Assembly (NCBI GenBank): GCA_029978815.1
Contig: JAPOIQ010000075.1
Coordinates: forward strand, 1-6,276
Source: a bacterium
Lineage (GTDB): Bacteria > Actinomycetota > Acidimicrobiia > Acidimicrobiales > Ilumatobacteraceae
Length of the DNA: 6,276 nt
Direction of reading: 5' to 3'
The notes below the pieces were generated by a model, which saw only the letters and a program-made list of their open reading frames with translations, was not told where the DNA came from and did no database searches. Position 1 is the stretch's first letter, and each line of letters starts with the position of its first letter. This document shows positions 6,043 to 6,276 of the stretch, piece by piece. The translations under genes and the position numbers were made by a program.

Positions 6043-6276
6043 TGCGGTGGTGAATGAAGTCGCAATTTTGCCGGGCGTCATTCAACAGGATTGGGACGCG
6101 CTGATTTCTCGTGGGAAGTCCATCGGAGTCGTGCACGCAGAGGATGTCGCTCATGTAGTTCGCGATGTGGAGCTCACACCTGAGGTGCTCACCGCAGTGA
6201 GCGATGCTCTCGCAAAGTTGGGAATCTCCATCGATGTTGTAGCAGTGCCTTCTTGTTATCATGAAGGAGCTTATTA
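6029..6276 (+). CDS. rpoD: Principal RNA polymerase sigma factor (RpoD/SigA type), N-terminal part, runs off the right edge
   Basis: Eighty-two codons are visible, with no stop before the window ends. Starting from GTG 6029 the protein begins VEPRDAVVNE. Residues from about 22, WDALISRGKSIGVVHAED and then VVRDVELTPEVLTAVSDALA (about 44-63) and KLGISID, match sigma-70 region 1.1, a small helical domain found only in primary sigma factors. In that family it reads roughly as (L)I.RGK..G.(L)...E(I)......VELTPE.L......L...GI.(V)D. Regions 1.2-4 would lie outside the window. An in-frame TGA at 6026-6028 lies directly before the GTG, so no longer start exists, and the strong ribosome site at 6016-6022 supports it. 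The 14-bp overlap with dnaG gives the dnaG-rpoD pair known from the macromolecular-synthesis operon. The identification rests on region 1.1 plus this context, so it is good but not final. Confidence 0.82.
   Translation, partial: MEPRDAVVNEVAILPGVIQQDWDALISRGKSIGVVHAEDVAHVVRDVELTPEVLTAVSDALAKLGISIDVVAVPSCYHEGAY

Noticed and set aside
5649..6065. Long open frame on the minus strand opposite the dnaG 3' end, and similar antisense frames elsewhere.
   Set aside because: Low-complexity Ser/Arg/Ala-rich translation typical of the complement of a coding gene, with no recognisable motif; the plus-strand frame is clearly DnaG.
6247..6267. CCTTC/GAAGG inverted repeat near the right edge.
   Set aside because: Five-bp stem with a roughly 10-nt loop within the open sigma-factor frame, no T-run; likely chance.

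Overview
The window holds eight protein genes packed almost without gaps and no RNA genes, mobile elements or CRISPR arrays that I can see. All genes are housekeeping or metabolic. Moderate GC, frequent GTG starts, the second (non-groEL-linked) GroES-like protein, the hisI-trpE junction and the style of the nitroreductase and DnaG proteins point to an actinobacterium. A moderate-GC member of Acidimicrobiia is my best guess, by remembered family resemblance only.

Layout: (1) 2-577, + strand, 3' part of a nitroreductase-family gene entering from the left edge. (2) 555-1196, - strand, a small alpha/beta hydrolase whose tail overlaps the nitroreductase tail by 23 bp. (3) 1220-1546, + strand, a GroES-family co-chaperonin divergent from the hydrolase across about 20 bp. 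(4) 1600-4152, + strand, a three-gene unit hisI-trpE-ygfZ with a 4-bp overlap and then a 1-bp gap. It encodes phosphoribosyl-AMP cyclohydrolase, anthranilate synthase component I and a short YgfZ/GcvT-like folate-binding protein. (5) 4153-4284, a 132-bp intergenic stretch with several dyad symmetries and a likely promoter. (6) 4285-6042, dnaG (primase), overlapping by 14 bp (7) the start of a principal sigma factor gene (rpoD/sigA type) that runs off the right edge. The dnaG-rpoD pair is the core of the macromolecular-synthesis operon, here without rpsU directly upstream.

The most informative non-coding signal concerns how genes start. The genes that open a transcription unit (GroES-like, hisI, dnaG) each have a TANNNT box ending exactly 7 nt before the start codon, and the hydrolase has one ending 6 nt before its ATG. 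This is the spacing expected if the start codon is also the transcription start, that is, leaderless mRNA. Genes inside units instead use Shine-Dalgarno sequences (ygfZ, rpoD) or an ATGA overlap (trpE). The two divergent -10-like boxes between the hydrolase and the GroES-like gene overlap on one GGTACC palindrome. I found no convincing new multi-gene system; the content is ordinary core genome with interesting signal architecture.
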